64,000 nt of DNA from Anthopleura xanthogrammica. Taxonomy: Eukaryota; Cnidaria; Anthozoa; Actiniaria; Actiniidae. Shown here piece by piece: positions 35,957-49,455 of this stretch. The notes below the pieces were generated by a model, which was not told the DNA's origin, searched no databases, and saw nothing but the letters and a program-made list of their open reading frames with translations. A program made the translations under genes and the position numbers. Location: NCBI GenBank assembly GCA_964019055.1, contig OZ025207.1, positions 12,709,357-12,773,356 of the forward strand, in the 5' to 3' direction. Positions within the stretch are counted from its first letter, which is position 1; each line of letters opens with the position of its first letter.

Positions 35957-38900
35957 CTATTTGCAAGAGAACAACAGACTCATCTCATCCCTAGACAGTT
36001 TGCCATCCTTATTGGTGTCAAACATTTCTAGAATTTGTTTTCTAATCCCCTCCAGATCCGCTTGGGTTATTTCCTGTGGACGCAAATGGAGTCAGGATTA
36101 ATTAACTGGTAGTACAAATATTGAAGTTTTCATCATTTTCTGACATCAAAAAATGCAAAAAAAAATGTCGGTCGCCATAGTTTACAAAATGTGAAACCAA
36201 AGTAGACGTTTTTGCTATCACAAACATTTTCGAAATCTCATGCTGTTGGAACAAAAGATGTACGAATTATTTTGTGATTTTGTTGTTTAGAAATAATAGT
36301 AGTATTGTTAATGATAATTAGACTGAATCAGCGTTTCACACGAGCAATGCCACATTTATAATGCCCTAATTATCATTACCAATACTTCTATTATTTCTAA
36401 AATCACAAAATAATTCGTACATCTAGTGGACAACATATGAGACCATAGTGCACAACACGTAGCTCCTCAGTTATATTTTATAACATATGACATCATAATT
36501 CAAAACATGTGACGTCATCATATTTTCAAACATGTGATACCACAGTGCACAACATGTGACATAAATGTGACATATTTTACATGTGACATCGTTGCCATAG
36601 TGCACAACACGTGGCTCCTTATATTTTATAACATATGACATCATAATTCAAAACATGTGACGTAAATGTGACATCATATTTTACACGTGACATCGTTGCC
36701 ATAGAGCACAACGTGACATCATGGACCGGATACAAAGATGTGAAATAATCATATTTTACAACTCCTGTATTATCTAATTGTATTCGTTATTTCTAATCAT
36801 TATATACGAAAGAAAACGTACCTGATTTTTATTTTGCTGCAGAAGGATATCCCTAAGCAAAGCAGTTATTTCATCACCTTCTATCTCACCACTGTTATCC
36901 TGCGGGAAATAATACAAGTGTTACCCCTAGCTTCGTGCAGTAATTTTGATATTGACTTTCATTTGAAACACATGAGTACCTACCTCATCGTAATGATTGA
37001 AAAGTTTGTTAAAGTCCTCTTTTGACAGCTCGCTTTTTCCCTGCAGATCGAATAGTCAAGTATTAGTCTAACTGGAATTTTAACGATTTTTCTTGTTCTA
37101 TTATTAAGAGAGTTAAACTATATTTTATTTTGAGTTCAAGGCTTAGATCAGATTATTCTAGCTCGGAAAATATTTTTTTTTACACTCAAATTTTGCCTTC
37201 AAATTTTATCGATATCCTGAAACAACCTCTGGGTTGATCAAAGCAAGAGCCCGGTTAACTCACAGATTGAATTGAAATTTAGCTTTCATCTTCTTGAGGG
37301 TCTCTTTTTTTTTTGCCACCAACGGTGATACGAAGAAAAAACTAAGTCCAAATAAAAGCTTAATAACACATCTACAAAAATACTTGGTTCTGATTGGTTG
37401 ATTGGCAGTCAATTTTTTCTTGATCTGTTTCAAAAGGATTAAAGTCTGAAAGGAAAGCACTAGGCCCACCTTGAAAAGCGGGGAAAAAGTATCTGGCTAT
37501 TTTATCAACAACTGAAAAAAATGAACGAATAAAGAAAAAGTGCTTAAATACCCTGAACTGCTCGATAAAGTTGTCTTCGACGTGAATGAATCTGGAAAAA
37601 ATAATAAGTAAACAATGATGACAAAATTTTAGATATAAATGGGAATAGAAAATTGAAATTTAAGTAATCATATCAGTAAACAATACAATACTTTTTATTC
37701 ACATTTCTATTAGTATATACATTTACAGGTTTACATATTTTGCTATTTTTTTTTTCAGTACAAGTATTTTTTAGTTTTTTTTTTTTAGCAAAAATATAGT
37801 TATAATTTGTATAGTTGTTTACAGCTATCGTACCTTGCTAGTTCACTGAGCTCAAACTTGCCATCTTTGTTTAAATCGTACAACTCAATCTTCAAATAAA
37901 AACCAGTAAATCGTTGATAAACATATTGATAAATCAATCAAATAGTAAATCTAATACACCTTGTTAGCTTGGGCGTAATGTTTTCCCATTTCAGATAACG
38001 TGTCATTCTCTTGAGAATAAGATTATTTTTTTGAATTGTATCCATATTCATGTGTCTTCTCATGTGCAACCGTTTAACAAAGAAATGATAATATTGGTAA
38101 TTACAAGTCTGAAATGGGAAAGCATTACGCCCAAGCTTAAAAGGCCTATCTAGCGCCCATATTGGTATAGTTTATTAATATTTGTAAACATTTGAAGTGG
38201 TCCCATTGCAGGGAATGAGGAACTCCACAGCAGTCAATTGCTTAATTTTCTAGTCATTCTGAAACGTTCTTTATCCAAATTATATGAAGTTTTGAACATA
38301 CATAGGTGTTATTAACTTTTGTATAAGTGGTCCCATTCTCGAGCATGAGGTACTCCACAGGGAAAATTTTCATTACATTTTGAACTACTAAGGTCTTTAA
38401 GGCAAAAGATGAAATAATACTCACATATGAGCTCACAAGCTCCTTGACTTGCTGGGGCTGGACATTTTGGTTATACGGTTGCAACATTTCGTAGAAAAAT
38501 CCCTTTAAAATCAAAACAATAAGGCTATTTAACTAGTAGTTTAATTAATTACAATTAAATTCCAATTCGATCATGGAACGATAGCCACAGGTCTGTTAGC
38601 CATCGGCTATATAAGTGCTACCCTCGTAAAAACAAGGACGGAGTGTTATACTTATTGTATCCTTACGTCTAACTCGTCTTGTTCAAGGAATCCGCTCTTA
38701 TCCACATCATAGTGAGTCCAGATCTAGTATAAGAAAAACAAAAATTATCTCAGTTAACTATTGGCTGTTGGCGTTGATGATAGAAAAAGCGGATTTGTAT
38801 TTGTTGGCATTACACCGTTTTTTTTCTCATCAGGCTTTGCGGTGTTTTGGGTTTTTTGACTGCCTTGGTTCTTTAACAGTGTGGGATAAAATAGTTATAC

Positions 38901-41900
38901 AATGGTTTCTCGTGGCCCACCTTGGGATATCCCACTTGTCACTTGAATTTTCTTTGTAAACACACTCGTCTGAAGGCTTGTGTGTCTATTTAACAATTGT
39001 TCACCGAAGTCTAGGTGATTGTTGGTGAATATTTATGGAACCGCGAGTCCTTTGTTTTAGTATTGCTACGCAGGTGATTATTCGAAAAAATCGATTTATT
39101 TCTAAAATGTGGATATTTTTTGTATTTTGAAAGAGGCTGGTATCAACAAACAAAGCGCGCGCAACCTATATTCATCTGTAGGTGATTATAGAGAAATAAT
39201 CCGAAGTTCTCGACCAATCAGCTTGCGCGATTTTCTATAATCACCTGGGTAATGATACTAATAGAAAATATAAGTTATTCGTGGGATACTCCATGATATA
39301 CCCCTCAAAACCATGCTATAACTAGTATATTTACTGTAATACAACATTTACTTACCTTGATGAAATCCACACTAGTGATGGGACCTTCCTTCAACTTGTA
39401 CTTGGCCAGCAAACTTTCTTCCACATCTAAGATTTTCTGAAGCTAAAATCCGCACAAAACTGTTAGGCCACGACCCAAAAAATTAACTATGAAACCTTTT
39501 TTTGTTTGCTTATTTTTGAAGTCAAGTGGAATGGAATTGAATGAATGAATGGGAAAAATCGATGATAAAGTAGGAGGGGGAATAGGGTTATAATACATGT
39601 AGTGATAGTGCGATTGAATTCTTTAAAAACGAACCAACGGAATTATAATACACCTCTTTCCCTTGGCGTAATGTTTTCCCACTTAAGACCACGTGTCTTT
39701 CCTTGAGAATACGATTCTTTTGTATGAGTTATATCCATATTCATGTGTCTTCTCGTGCGCAACCGTTAAACAAAAAAATGATACTCTAGGGAATGACACG
39801 TGGTTTGAAATGAGAAAACATTACACCCAAGAGAAAGAGGTGTATTTTAAATATGTATGAATGATACATAGTACTTATAAAAACGAATGAATGGAAGAAC
39901 AAGAAGTAAACGAATGGATAAATAGATGAAGTTATACTTACTTCTTGCATCTGGAATCTTCCATCATAGTTTTCATCGTACTTGGAAAGAACCTCTTGTT
40001 TAAATTTTTCCAGCTCTGATGGTGATGGCGCCTATCAAAAGATCATTGCGATTAAGGAAAGGAACGTGATTGAAAGGAAGGGAAAGGGAGAGAAAAGGAA
40101 AGGAACAAATGGTATAGTAAAGCAAAGTATCGGAAAGGAAAGGAAAGGAAAGGAAAGGAAGGAAGGGAAAGAAAAAAACCCACCTTTTTAAAGACTAAAG
40201 AGACTAAGTTCTTGTATAATTGATTATAATCTAATGATGAATAGAAATGAGGATATGCGATAAAAAGATATCAATCTATAAATTGAACTTAGTAACCGAA
40301 CTAGTACTAAAATAATAATAATCATAGATGATTATCCTAATGATAATTAAATATAACAGTAATGATTATCAAAAGAGACTTAGAAAATACTTTAATACTA
40401 AAATTCAACGCTAAGAAAATCTTGAAATCCATAAAGAAGAAACTAATAGAGCTAAAAACTTAAAAGCTAAAAAACGACGACGTTTCGACGCTAACGTAAC
40501 GTCATTATCAAGTAATGATAAATAATGCTGATAAAAAATGTTGAGGATGAGTATTTATCATAATGGTAATCATAATGACATCGTGTTCAAAGGATTCGAT
40601 AAACATGATGCATTATGGTCTAACAACACCATATAAAACATGATGAACAAAAGATGTTTGTACCGAAGCTAGACCACAGTGCACCATGTTCAAAATAGCA
40701 GGGAAGGTCAGATAACCCTACTGCTAGCGCCAGCACGTTTTGGCGTCCACTTGGGAAAGATAACTGAAGGAAGACTTGTCCCTAACACTCGATTCACCCT
40801 ATCTCCATGGGGTCGGACAATCGCATAGACTTATTTCATTTGCTGTGGCCACTCTCATATATAGTTCCGATTAATCAATTATTTTTCGATTTTCTAAGTA
40901 ATTCCTAAAAGGAATCACGAAAGTGTTGCCACTTTACCACAAATTATATTTTCCAGAAAACCCCACAATTTGTTTTGTCTTATGAAACAGGATGTTTCAG
41001 TGCAAGGAAAAGTTGTTGTGAGGATTTTCCAAGAATTATTTAGCGAACATTTATAGTGAAATGCTTTCATCTTCAATAACTTCCTCTGTCTGCTCAATAA
41101 TGGAAGTTCCCCGTACAAATAGAGATAATATTCTGTTGTCAATACCAAATACTGTTAATTAACCAATAGATTTAATCAACTTATCTCAGCGTTGCTGGCA
41201 AAGCAAGACCAAAGCAGAGTTTTTTGCCATTACAAAGGCTTAGTTTTTCATTTTTCGATACAAGGATAAATCTGGCCTACTATACTAGGTATCCGTTGTC
41301 ATGGTGATCAAACTAGGGTTTACCAAATCAGAAATAGTTTCTTAGATAAAAACCGTGCAATAATTTGGTGGGTCGAATGACCAGTAAAATGGCGGTCACC
41401 TCTTTTTTGCTCACTGCAAAATTACTGTCAAGCTGTTTGATAGTATAGCCATTATCACATCTTACCTCTCAGCCCTAGGCGACCAACCAATTAGTAAATC
41501 TATATTTAATTTTAGCGTCAGTTATTAGCCAAAATGAAAAAAAAGATGCTGGAGAATGAAGGGAATAATTCCAATTCGAGGCAATAGATTCTAGGAATGA
41601 AATTATTTATAGATCTTTGCGAAAAATATTATTGGAAAAATACCAGTATATAGTGCTGGAGAATGAAGGGAATAATTCCAATTCGAGGCAATAGATTCTA
41701 GGAATTAAATTGTTTATAGATCATTGCGAAAAATATTATTGGAAAAATACCAGTATATAGTGCTGGAGAATGAAGGGAATAATTCCAATTGAGGAAATAG
41801 ATTCTAGGAATTAAATTATTCATAGATTATTGCAAAATTACCAGTAAAATGTGCTGGAGAACGAAAGAGATAATTTCTCTTTGCAAAAATAGATTCAAGG

Positions 41901-44900
41901 AACGAAATTATTTATGGATGGTAGTAAAAAGTATTTCGTGTTAATGAAAAAAAATGAGGTGTCTAAGGAATTTCCTCTTTGACGATAAAAGCATTCCATG
42001 TACGATTAAAGATTTGGAATCGATTTGGACGAACAGAAATAAAAAAAAAGAGCTAGCACGAAATCAAAACCAGAAAAAAATATATTTTCAAAAATATCAG
42101 AAAAGAGTAAAAAAAAAATCTTCAATGTTTATTAATAAAAGTAAGCACAGAATCACATATAATTTTATTGCAAAAATATATCAGGTAAAAAAAAGGTGTT
42201 AATAGAAAAGAATAAAAAACTCACAGATGGGTGTGAGATTTTCTGTAAAACCTTCGAATTCTTTATAACTATCATGTTTTTGATTGCAATTTTTTAGCAC
42301 GCGCGTCTTGCCTAAATATTTTCCCGCGTTTTTTTCCTGGCTATCGCTCTTTGAGGAAACTCATTTCCTCATTTCCCTATAATTGTTACGTCTTTTTTAA
42401 CTTTTTGAATTTGAAAAACACTCTAATTGAAAACATTATAGCTAATTTCGTCTCTCGTTTTATTTCCTTTTCTTGTAAAATCAAAACAATTTCTTTCTTT
42501 CTGGAAAATTACAGCTCATTATATATTGAAGTGAGACCGCACGCGCCTTCTTTTTCCCGCCTTTTTTGTAAAACCAGAATATCATAAAGTAATTGTTCTG
42601 AAATACCCACAAGTTATTTTTGTTCTGCATTTTGCTTTTATTTTCGCTACTTTCCAAGAAAGACTTCGTCTACAATTCTTGCCTGTGCAAATAATTTTTT
42701 TTAAAGTTCTATCGAAATTCATTTACAATTATGTCAATTAATTTTAAATTTCCAATAAATATTTTCAAGCGAGAACTTTATGTCCAGAATTTCAGTTTAC
42801 GAAATTATTTATTTTTATATTTTTAAGTTAACCATTAGTGTTGATGATAAAAAAACCCAGAAAAGTAACAGCTTGTAGACCAGGTTTCGTGCAAAGTAGA
42901 CCGCAAACAGTTTCTCAATTCATTCAAAATTCCAAATTTCGCCCGAGGCTACATGAAGTCAAGAGTTTCTAAGTTTAAAATGATATATTATTCAATACTG
43001 TCGTTGTTCTATTTGTTGTATTAAGTAATTTATAGTTTATCACTTTTACCAGCTTGACCTTTTTTTGATGCTTTGCCATATTTAAGAAATGCCACGAGAA
43101 ATCTCCAATTCTAAAAGATTTTATTGCTGCAAATGTTTTAAATTTAGGCGTCAAGACGTCCCATTTCAAAGATTTACTGGACTTTTTCTTAATCGTAATA
43201 GATTTTTAATAACAATATAGCCAGTAGTATCCAAAGGATAAAGAGGTCAGGAAATTAAGTGGACAAAGATGGTGCCCAAGTAATGAGTGCGTCTGCGTCT
43301 GCGTCTGCGCCAACTTACTGATGTACACTATAGTCAATATTACAACTACCGGTTGGCAATTCATGGTGGGATTGATAAATGGTAGGTTTTGTAGCTGATT
43401 TTGAGATATTTTTGAAACCATAAGCATTTTTTAATGAAAAAAAAAGGTGAGCCCATGATTTTACCCACAACCACTGACTCGTTTTTCAGCCTTGTTTACA
43501 TTAACTGTATTTTATCAAGGAATTTACATGAGTATGAGCCCGCAGTTTAACACCCAGTTGCTAAGCGGATACTAGTTGTTGTTATTGTTGTTTCCATTTC
43601 ACTCCATTATCATTTAAAGTTTTTCCTCATTCTTTCTTGATAACATTTCCGTTTACTGTCCATAGAGGTTCCTAGGATTTAAGAAGCGAGGTACTTCGTG
43701 TTTTTTTGTATGTGTTTCTTCGCCGCGATGTTGTTTGATCTTAACAAGATTTGAATATTAACTTTCTGTAGTCATTGATAGGAGCTCATGAATGATACAT
43801 TAATGATTTTGTTTTTCACAGCAAGATCATAAGAATTTATGAGAAAAACTAAAGTGATACGAATCGACGTTTCACCGGCGTCGATTTGTATCAGGAGTTT
43901 TTCTCATAAATTATATTTCAAAAGTTTGCATTACTACATGATGAGAAGCTTTAAAAATCGCTCCATTTTGATGTAAAGAATCAGTGCACTGCATCGATCC
44001 ACGAAGATATACTCTTCCTTTTTCACTATTATTTTTTTCCTCATAAACAAAACATTACAGCTATTTAAACACACATCAGATGCCGAACTGCTACTTTGCG
44101 GTAAAAGATAAAAATCATTTTAATTAACCCTTGTAGCCAAAAATAATATTTGCAGATATTTCCTCAAGAAAAAACTAATTATCAGGAAAAAATCCTTCCA
44201 TTCGAGTTTTATCGAACCCTGAAACAACCTCTGGGCTGACCAAAGTCAGGGATGTACGGCTAACTCGCCGATCGAATTGATATTAGCGTGTTAGGTTTTG
44301 TGGAAGGAGGAAAACCGGAGAACCAGGAAAAAAACCCTCAATTTAATCAATTTTATGGAACATGAATTTTCGAAAAAAAACTTGTCTTGGCTTCGAGTTA
44401 TTGCGTTGTTCAACTTTGTTAAGACAAATTGGAAGACAAGCTTTAGAACTTGCCCAAGAAGCCCATGAACATCAGCTACCATCTTCGAGCCTAGAAAACG
44501 GTATATTTATATACTTAGACGAAATTTTCTCCAGGGAAATGGTGTTGTTTTCAGTTTGCAGCAAGTTCGTTTCGTGCACTTTGAATCAATTCACAATTAT
44601 TTCTTGATAAATTTTTAATTATTAACGTGGAGAAGTTCAAGTTCTCATTTGTTGCTGAACTGAGCGACGCGCTAATGAGTCAACAAACTATTTCTCAAGT
44701 CTTTAAAGACATGCTCAACGACCTCTCAAACTGCCGTAATCCGGGCTAGCAAAAGCACGCAAACATAGAACATTTCCAGGTCCGGTATCTAAAATTTGTG
44801 CTGAGATTTCTTGAAGAGTAACCGAATTGTTTGCTTTTGGTTTTTAATGTGGCCTTAGTGATGGCACAGTAAATAATAAAGTAAGTAAATATCGATATAT

Positions 44901-46022
44901 TTTATGTCGGATGAAGATTTTAACTGGTGTTCGAGTAACCCAGGTTTTTGCATTGTTTGGCTTTTTTGTGCTTGTTTTTAAGCACTTTTTTAACTGGGAA
45001 AGCAGACCTTTTCAGTGCCATGCAAATCTCCCTCGGTAATTACCATAAAAGTTGTGTTGTTAGAAACGGAGATATTGATAGCGTCTGGTTGAACTTTCGT
45101 AAAAAAAAAAAAAAAAAAAGAATGAGAAAAAGCGAGAGAAATAATTCCCGATTTTGTACTCCTTTTTTTCATTGTTGCTGCAAACCTGTGTCTGTTTGAC
45201 CATCTAGCAGCACGCCCCAGTACTTGGATTAATCTCATGCTGTTCAAAAATATCATATTTTCCCAATTAAAATCGCAATGAAAATTCTATTGAAGCTAGC
45301 CAATTCGTAGTTGTTGTTCTTGACAAGGCGTTGGATCCTCTTGAGGCATCTTCACGGGTCAATGTTCGCATCCGTTTGTATTTAAACGTGATAAGCGAGA
45401 AGGGAATCAAAGGTCGTTCCCAGATAACTTAAGAATGGTCACAAGTATTAATAGTATTGATCCCTGAGGCTAGCGAACGAAGTTGATCAACCGACAACTT
45501 GCTAGCTCTTTGTCATTTTATACAAATAATTTCTGCGTTTAAATTTCAAAATGATATGATCACAGTAATAGATCTAGAATTTAACCCTCAAAGTTTTGCA
45601 AGATGTGGTTATGATGGATAATAGTTATCCACAGCGAAGGATATATTGGAAAAATCAATGACAATGCTCAAAATTCTCACCTTTTCTTGCTGTTCTGTGT
45701 ACATTGTTTTCAGGAACTCATCGAGCTCTTTTTTTTCAATGTATCCATTTCCTATAAAATTATGTAGGAAAAATTCTTTGAATTTGCTCTGATTTTAAAA
45801 TGTGGCTGATCAAATCTTATATTATTATACGTTTTTATTAAACACTGATCGCGGACAACATTTTTGATTATCGGGTAGTCATTAAACGTTATATCTTAAA
45901 GTCCCTCACATTTGATACATATTTCCCTTAAATTTGTCCTTACCATCGGTATCAAATGAATTGAAGATCTTTACAAAGTCTCGAGATGTGATTTTTTTAC
46001 TGGTGAGTCCTCGTTCTGCCAT
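35957..46022 (-). CDS. Six-EF-hand protein A (calbindin/calretinin/secretagogin family)
   Basis: Eleven coding exons: 46022-45944, 45751-45681, 40031-39942, 39442-39356, 38723-38667, 38502-38425, 37889-37834, 37591-37552, 37040-36984, 36899-36822, 36073-35957. They total 810 nt (269 aa), with every junction AG/GT and in phase. Canonical 12-residue loops: DTDGNGYIEKKE (24-35), DENYDGRFQMQE (69-80), DVDKSGFLEQDE (115-126), DLNKDGKFELSE (159-170), DEDNSGEIEGDE (204-215), DTNKDGKLSRDE (250-261). Length and exon number match vertebrate CALB1/CALB2 (261 and 271 aa, 11 exons), which are cytosolic Ca2+ buffers/sensors. All six loops keep Ca2+-ligand positions, whereas in human calbindin-D28k loops 2 and 6 are degenerate. 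Orthology within the family cannot be decided here. Confidence 0.93.
36254..36425. repeat. Foldback repeat in EF-hand gene A intron 10
   Basis: GATGTACGAATTATTTTGTG at the left pairs with CACAAAATAATTCGTACATC at the right, and the inner arms (AGAAATAATAG / CTATTATTTCT, AATGATAATTAG / CTAATTATCATT) also pair. MITE-like, non-coding. Confidence 0.8.
36430..36760. repeat. Degenerate ACATGTGAC(G)TCA repeat cluster
   Basis: Irregular repeats of 'acatgtgacatca', 'catatgacatcataattcaaaacatgtgacg' and 'gtgcacaacacgt' fill the rest of intron 10, with two longer blocks (36475 and 36626 regions) nearly repeated. No coding signal. Confidence 0.65.
37207..37265 (-). mobile_element. SINE tail fragment
   Basis: Minus-strand match to the dispersed SINE tail: GTGAGTTAACCGGGCTCTTGC then CAACCCAGAGGTTGTTTCAGG. 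It lies in intron 8 of EF-hand gene A. Confidence 0.6.
37949..38144. mobile_element. MITE family 2, copy in EF-hand gene A intron 6
   Basis: Arms AGCTTGGGCGTAATGTTTTCC and GGAAAGCATTACGCCCAAGCT enclose a long palindrome with GTGTCATTCTCTTGAGAATAA on the left and CAAAGAAATGATAATATTGG on the right. Confidence 0.8.
39647..39846. mobile_element. MITE family 2, best-preserved copy
   Basis: About 200 bp, with ends AATACACCTCTTTC and GAAAGAGGTGTATT. Inside are CCACGTGTCTTTCC (left) and GACACGTGGTTTGAAATG (right), each with a CACGTG E-box. It lies in intron 3 of EF-hand gene A. Confidence 0.85.
40075..40180. repeat. GGAAA/GGAAAGG low-complexity tract
   Basis: Purine-rich repeat of AAAGGAAAGG directly next to exon 3 of EF-hand gene A. 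On the coding (minus) strand it becomes a pyrimidine-rich tract upstream of that exon's acceptor. Confidence 0.85.
41548..41935. repeat. ~105-bp tandem repeat, 3.5 units
   Basis: 'gctggagaatgaagggaataattcc' begins units near 41548, 41657 and 41762, and a diverged unit near 41850 ('gctggagaacgaaagagataattt'). Each unit continues 'aatagattctaggaatt...attgcgaaaaatattattgg'. It decays to the right. Confidence 0.85.
43834..43912. repeat. 79-bp hairpin
   Basis: AATTTATGAGAAAAACT...GATACGAATCGACG pairs with CGTCGATTTGTATC...AGTTTTTCTCATAAATT, leaving a 9-nt loop (TTTCACCGG). Isolated in the intron; either a foldback remnant or a structured RNA if transcribed. Confidence 0.75.
44205..44345 (-). mobile_element. 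SINE copy (body and tail)
   Basis: On the minus strand: GTTCTCCGGTTTTCCTCC, then AAAACCTAACACGC, and the tail with GAGTTAGCCGTACATCCC and CAGAGGTTGTTTCAGGGTTCG. Same family as 18490-18690. Confidence 0.65.
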
Positions 46023-48643
46023 GTTGCTCGCTGTAGTCCTTCGAGTTGAATAATCTTCTCCGAAGCCGGCCGTGGTTCTTGTGTTTATTATTATCTAACC
46101 TCGCGCATGCGTATTAGGTGCTCGTTATGCAAATCACCAACAGGTGTAAGTTGGGTTTGTTTGAAACCGACGAAGTTAATGAATAAGGACTTTGTGAAAT
46201 ATTCACAACCTTCAACTTGTTTTCCCCCTTCTAATTCCGCGTTTATCCCCAAAATCATCACCTCTTGTACTCGCTGAAAAATTCGATCAAATCTCACACA
46301 CAAGGTTATGATTGCGTTACAAATTATACATACTTTGCCAACTGTTGAGAAATGAGTTAAGATAAGAACTCCAAAATGCAAATTTTTCTTATTTTCTTTC
46401 ATTATGTAAATATGTGTGGATGACCGATAGATTTTGACAGTTGCTACTGAATTTCAAGCGTCTAGCGTCTAGCGGATACTCTAAGATTTGCAGTCATTTT
46501 TATCGCTGGAAACTGACAGAAAATCCTCACAAAAACAGGCTCTATATTTCTTCTCGGCTTCAATTTAACATCTTTGGATATGGTTAAGCTATTAATAATC
46601 CATGAAAGACCAAAAAATCTTTGTCCTACGAGCACCTGTTCGCTGATATTCAAAATGCATCAAGCAGTACAGTACGAGCCATTGTATTCGGTCTCCAAGG
46701 ACTTTTCCCATACGGAAAACACGTATAAACTTGCACTAGACTTCGATACGACGCGCTGCGCATTTTGCAAGCATAAAGTTGGAACCATATGTCTCAGTAA
46801 TAATTAGATAAAACGCTGGTAGCTTAGTTCCAAGATAAGATAAGATAAGCGAAAATTCGTTTTTGTCTCTGGTGTAAAGATGTTAAATTTTTAACGGTAC
46901 GAGAAGGTGTTTTCAAGTTTTAATAAGTTTGTGTTTGCATATCGGTTTGTGAGAAAGATTTAATCTTAAATATATAAGAAAGAAAACCTTGAAGCTTTCA
47001 AAACATCTCAAATATTTGCCAAAATTACTCTTCGTTCAGTTCCCTTTCGGCTTTAATTTTATTGTTGTCTTAAAACACGATAATTACTGGTTTCAGAGGA
47101 AAGAAAATTGTCTTGGCAACTTGATGAAAAATAAAGAATTGGACATAATAACATACAATTTAGGAAAACACTTTTATTGAGTTCACAGAATTTTTCATAT
47201 CTGTTTTATTTAACTTAAATTGTTTTGAAATATTAATTAAAAAAGAAAATATTTGTACTTTTGAAGTAAAAAAATAAATTATTAGGTGTAAGTAAAAACT
47301 CTTTAAAATTTTATCCCAAAATATTGATGTAATTTTAGTTCAAGCTATTGAAGAAGCTGCTGAAGTTACCAAAAATGCAGTCTTGAAAGGATATATTTTG
47401 CTATATGAATTTTGCTTTGATTGACAGTTTTGATTGTCAAGTCTTTTGCGTTTAGAAGTATTTCGTAAATTATAGTAATTCACCATCAGTTTGGGTTTTG
47501 TGGTCTTGTTTGAACTGATCATGATAACAGAAACTCTTGAGTCATTTTGAAAGAGGAGGCCTGAAATATTGGACTGATGAGGAAAAACCTTTATATCTTC
47601 ATGTAGTCTGCGATAAAAGCTATAACGGCTATAAAATATTTCAGGCAATTTTGACTTTTTAATATATTTATTTTTTTCGGCATATATTTATTTAACATTT
47701 TGTAGATTGTTTTTGAACAATTTTCATCAACTATCCAACAAATATTTCATGACTTCTAAGGACGTTGTCCCATAAATTTTGACTTATTTCGACATATTTT
47801 CTGAGTCGACGTTTGCCAAATTGCTTTGAACAATTGCCAAGCATCAAACCAACATTTCATAACTTCCTAGCCCGTTGTCAGTCCCATAATTTTGGACTTT
47901 TTGATATATTGACTTTTTTTGCATAACACTCCATTCAATATCGTTGCAAATTGCTTTAAACAACTGCTAGAGAAACATCCTTTTACTTCTGTCACAAGCT
48001 GAAAAAATTTTAACTACCAATCTCACATCTCGATCAAGTTGTTGAATCCACTTCTGATGGTGTTTGCGACCAAAGGTTTCCCCCAGCTAGCTACGGTCTT
48101 TCGATAGTTTAGATTTCAAACATTTATTTAATCATTAAAATTTGAATATATTTCTCCAAATAAAAACGTCTCCATAAAATACTAACATGAAATATCCCCA
48201 AGGAGCGTTTGATCAGTTTGTTTTGATCACCAATATTATAATCTAATAAAGTTCTAGATTATTCCCTTATCTTTCTCATCTAGAAAAACGCACCATTATA
48301 GCTCAGAACTAAATATAGTCTAGGTCGAAAATTCTAGTAAATAGATGAAAAAAATATCAAAGGCAGAAAATTAAGTTTAAAGATATTTTTACTTGAAAGT
48401 TCATCTTTTATATCCAATACCTGATGTAGTGTTATTGAAGTATGCATTTGTCTTACCATGGTTTTATTATGAGAGTCATAATATCACACAGTGTATATAT
48501 ATGTATTCATCAGTGGTCTAGTAGTGTATTTAAAAGCTATTTTTAAATGGACGTCTTTTTTTTACGTTTTTTTTTCCTTCACTTTTTGATAGCAAATTGG
48601 CACGGGTAAGGTTGGATGGGTGTATTCCACATTGACTCAGAAG

Positions 48644-48842
48644 ATGGATGGATGGATGGATGGATGGATGGATGGATGGATGGATGGATGGATGGATGGA
48701 TGGATGATGGATATGAGATGGATGGATGGATGAATATGGGATGGATGGATGTGAGATGGATGGATGTGGTATGGATGGATGGATGGATGATGGATATGAG
48801 ATGGATGGATGGATGAATATGGGATGGATGGATGGATGAATG
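48644..48842. repeat. (GATG)n microsatellite
   Basis: Pure GATG up to about 48706, then larger blocks such as 'gatgatggatatgagatggatggatggatgaatatggg' that are themselves repeated. Ile-His-Pro-Ser and Trp-Met-Asp frames over it are artefacts. Confidence 0.95.
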
Positions 48843-49455
48843 GGTGATTAGATTGGCAAGGGATAAATGAATCATTGAGAGGAAATAAGACAGATAGATG
48901 GGATAAATGGATAAATAAACAAGATAAGCGAATAAATAATTAGTTCCTTTCTTAGTTGCTCTAGAATGGTCTTAACCTCAACTGCATACATTGACTCTAT
49001 TAACAAAGATATGGACTCAGTTTCTTATCTTCAGTATGAATCTAACATTGTAAAACACGAACGCTATGATATTGATGATAATCATGTTAAAAATTAAAAA
49101 CTGAACAAACAACTAAGCGTACAAGCTGATATCCAAGTATCTGATGACAGGCGAAGTTAAAATACCCTCTAAAAAGCCTCGCTACAAAATATGTTTCTAA
49201 CTGGATATATATTACATGTTAAAATATATAGGCATATCTCAAAAACTTTTATGCATCAGGAATATATTTGCATGCTTCTGAATTACAATGGTTCAGTATT
49301 GCTTTCTGCAAAAAATATTTAATTGCCACCTGCAAGTTTTTGAATAACTTGGGATTTGCTTCTAAATTACCGTTTATTTCCCAACATAAATATATTGTAT
49401 ATACAGTTGGAGAATGAATATAACTTGGTACACTGTATGATAGGTGAGAACTTGA

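Larger units (their letters stand above)
40032..45680 (-). other. EF-hand gene A intron 2 (5.6 kb)
   Basis: AT-rich. It contains a GGAAA-rich low-complexity patch (40075-40180), a hammerhead-like decayed motif (40480-40530), a 105-bp tandem repeat (41548-41935), a 79-bp hairpin (43834-43912) and a SINE (44205-44345). No convincing internal gene; short frames here lack coding character. Confidence 0.6.

Noticed and set aside
48579..48875. Ile-His-Pro-Ser repeat protein resembling a low-complexity or antifreeze-like sequence
   Set aside because: Pure by-product of the GATG microsatellite.
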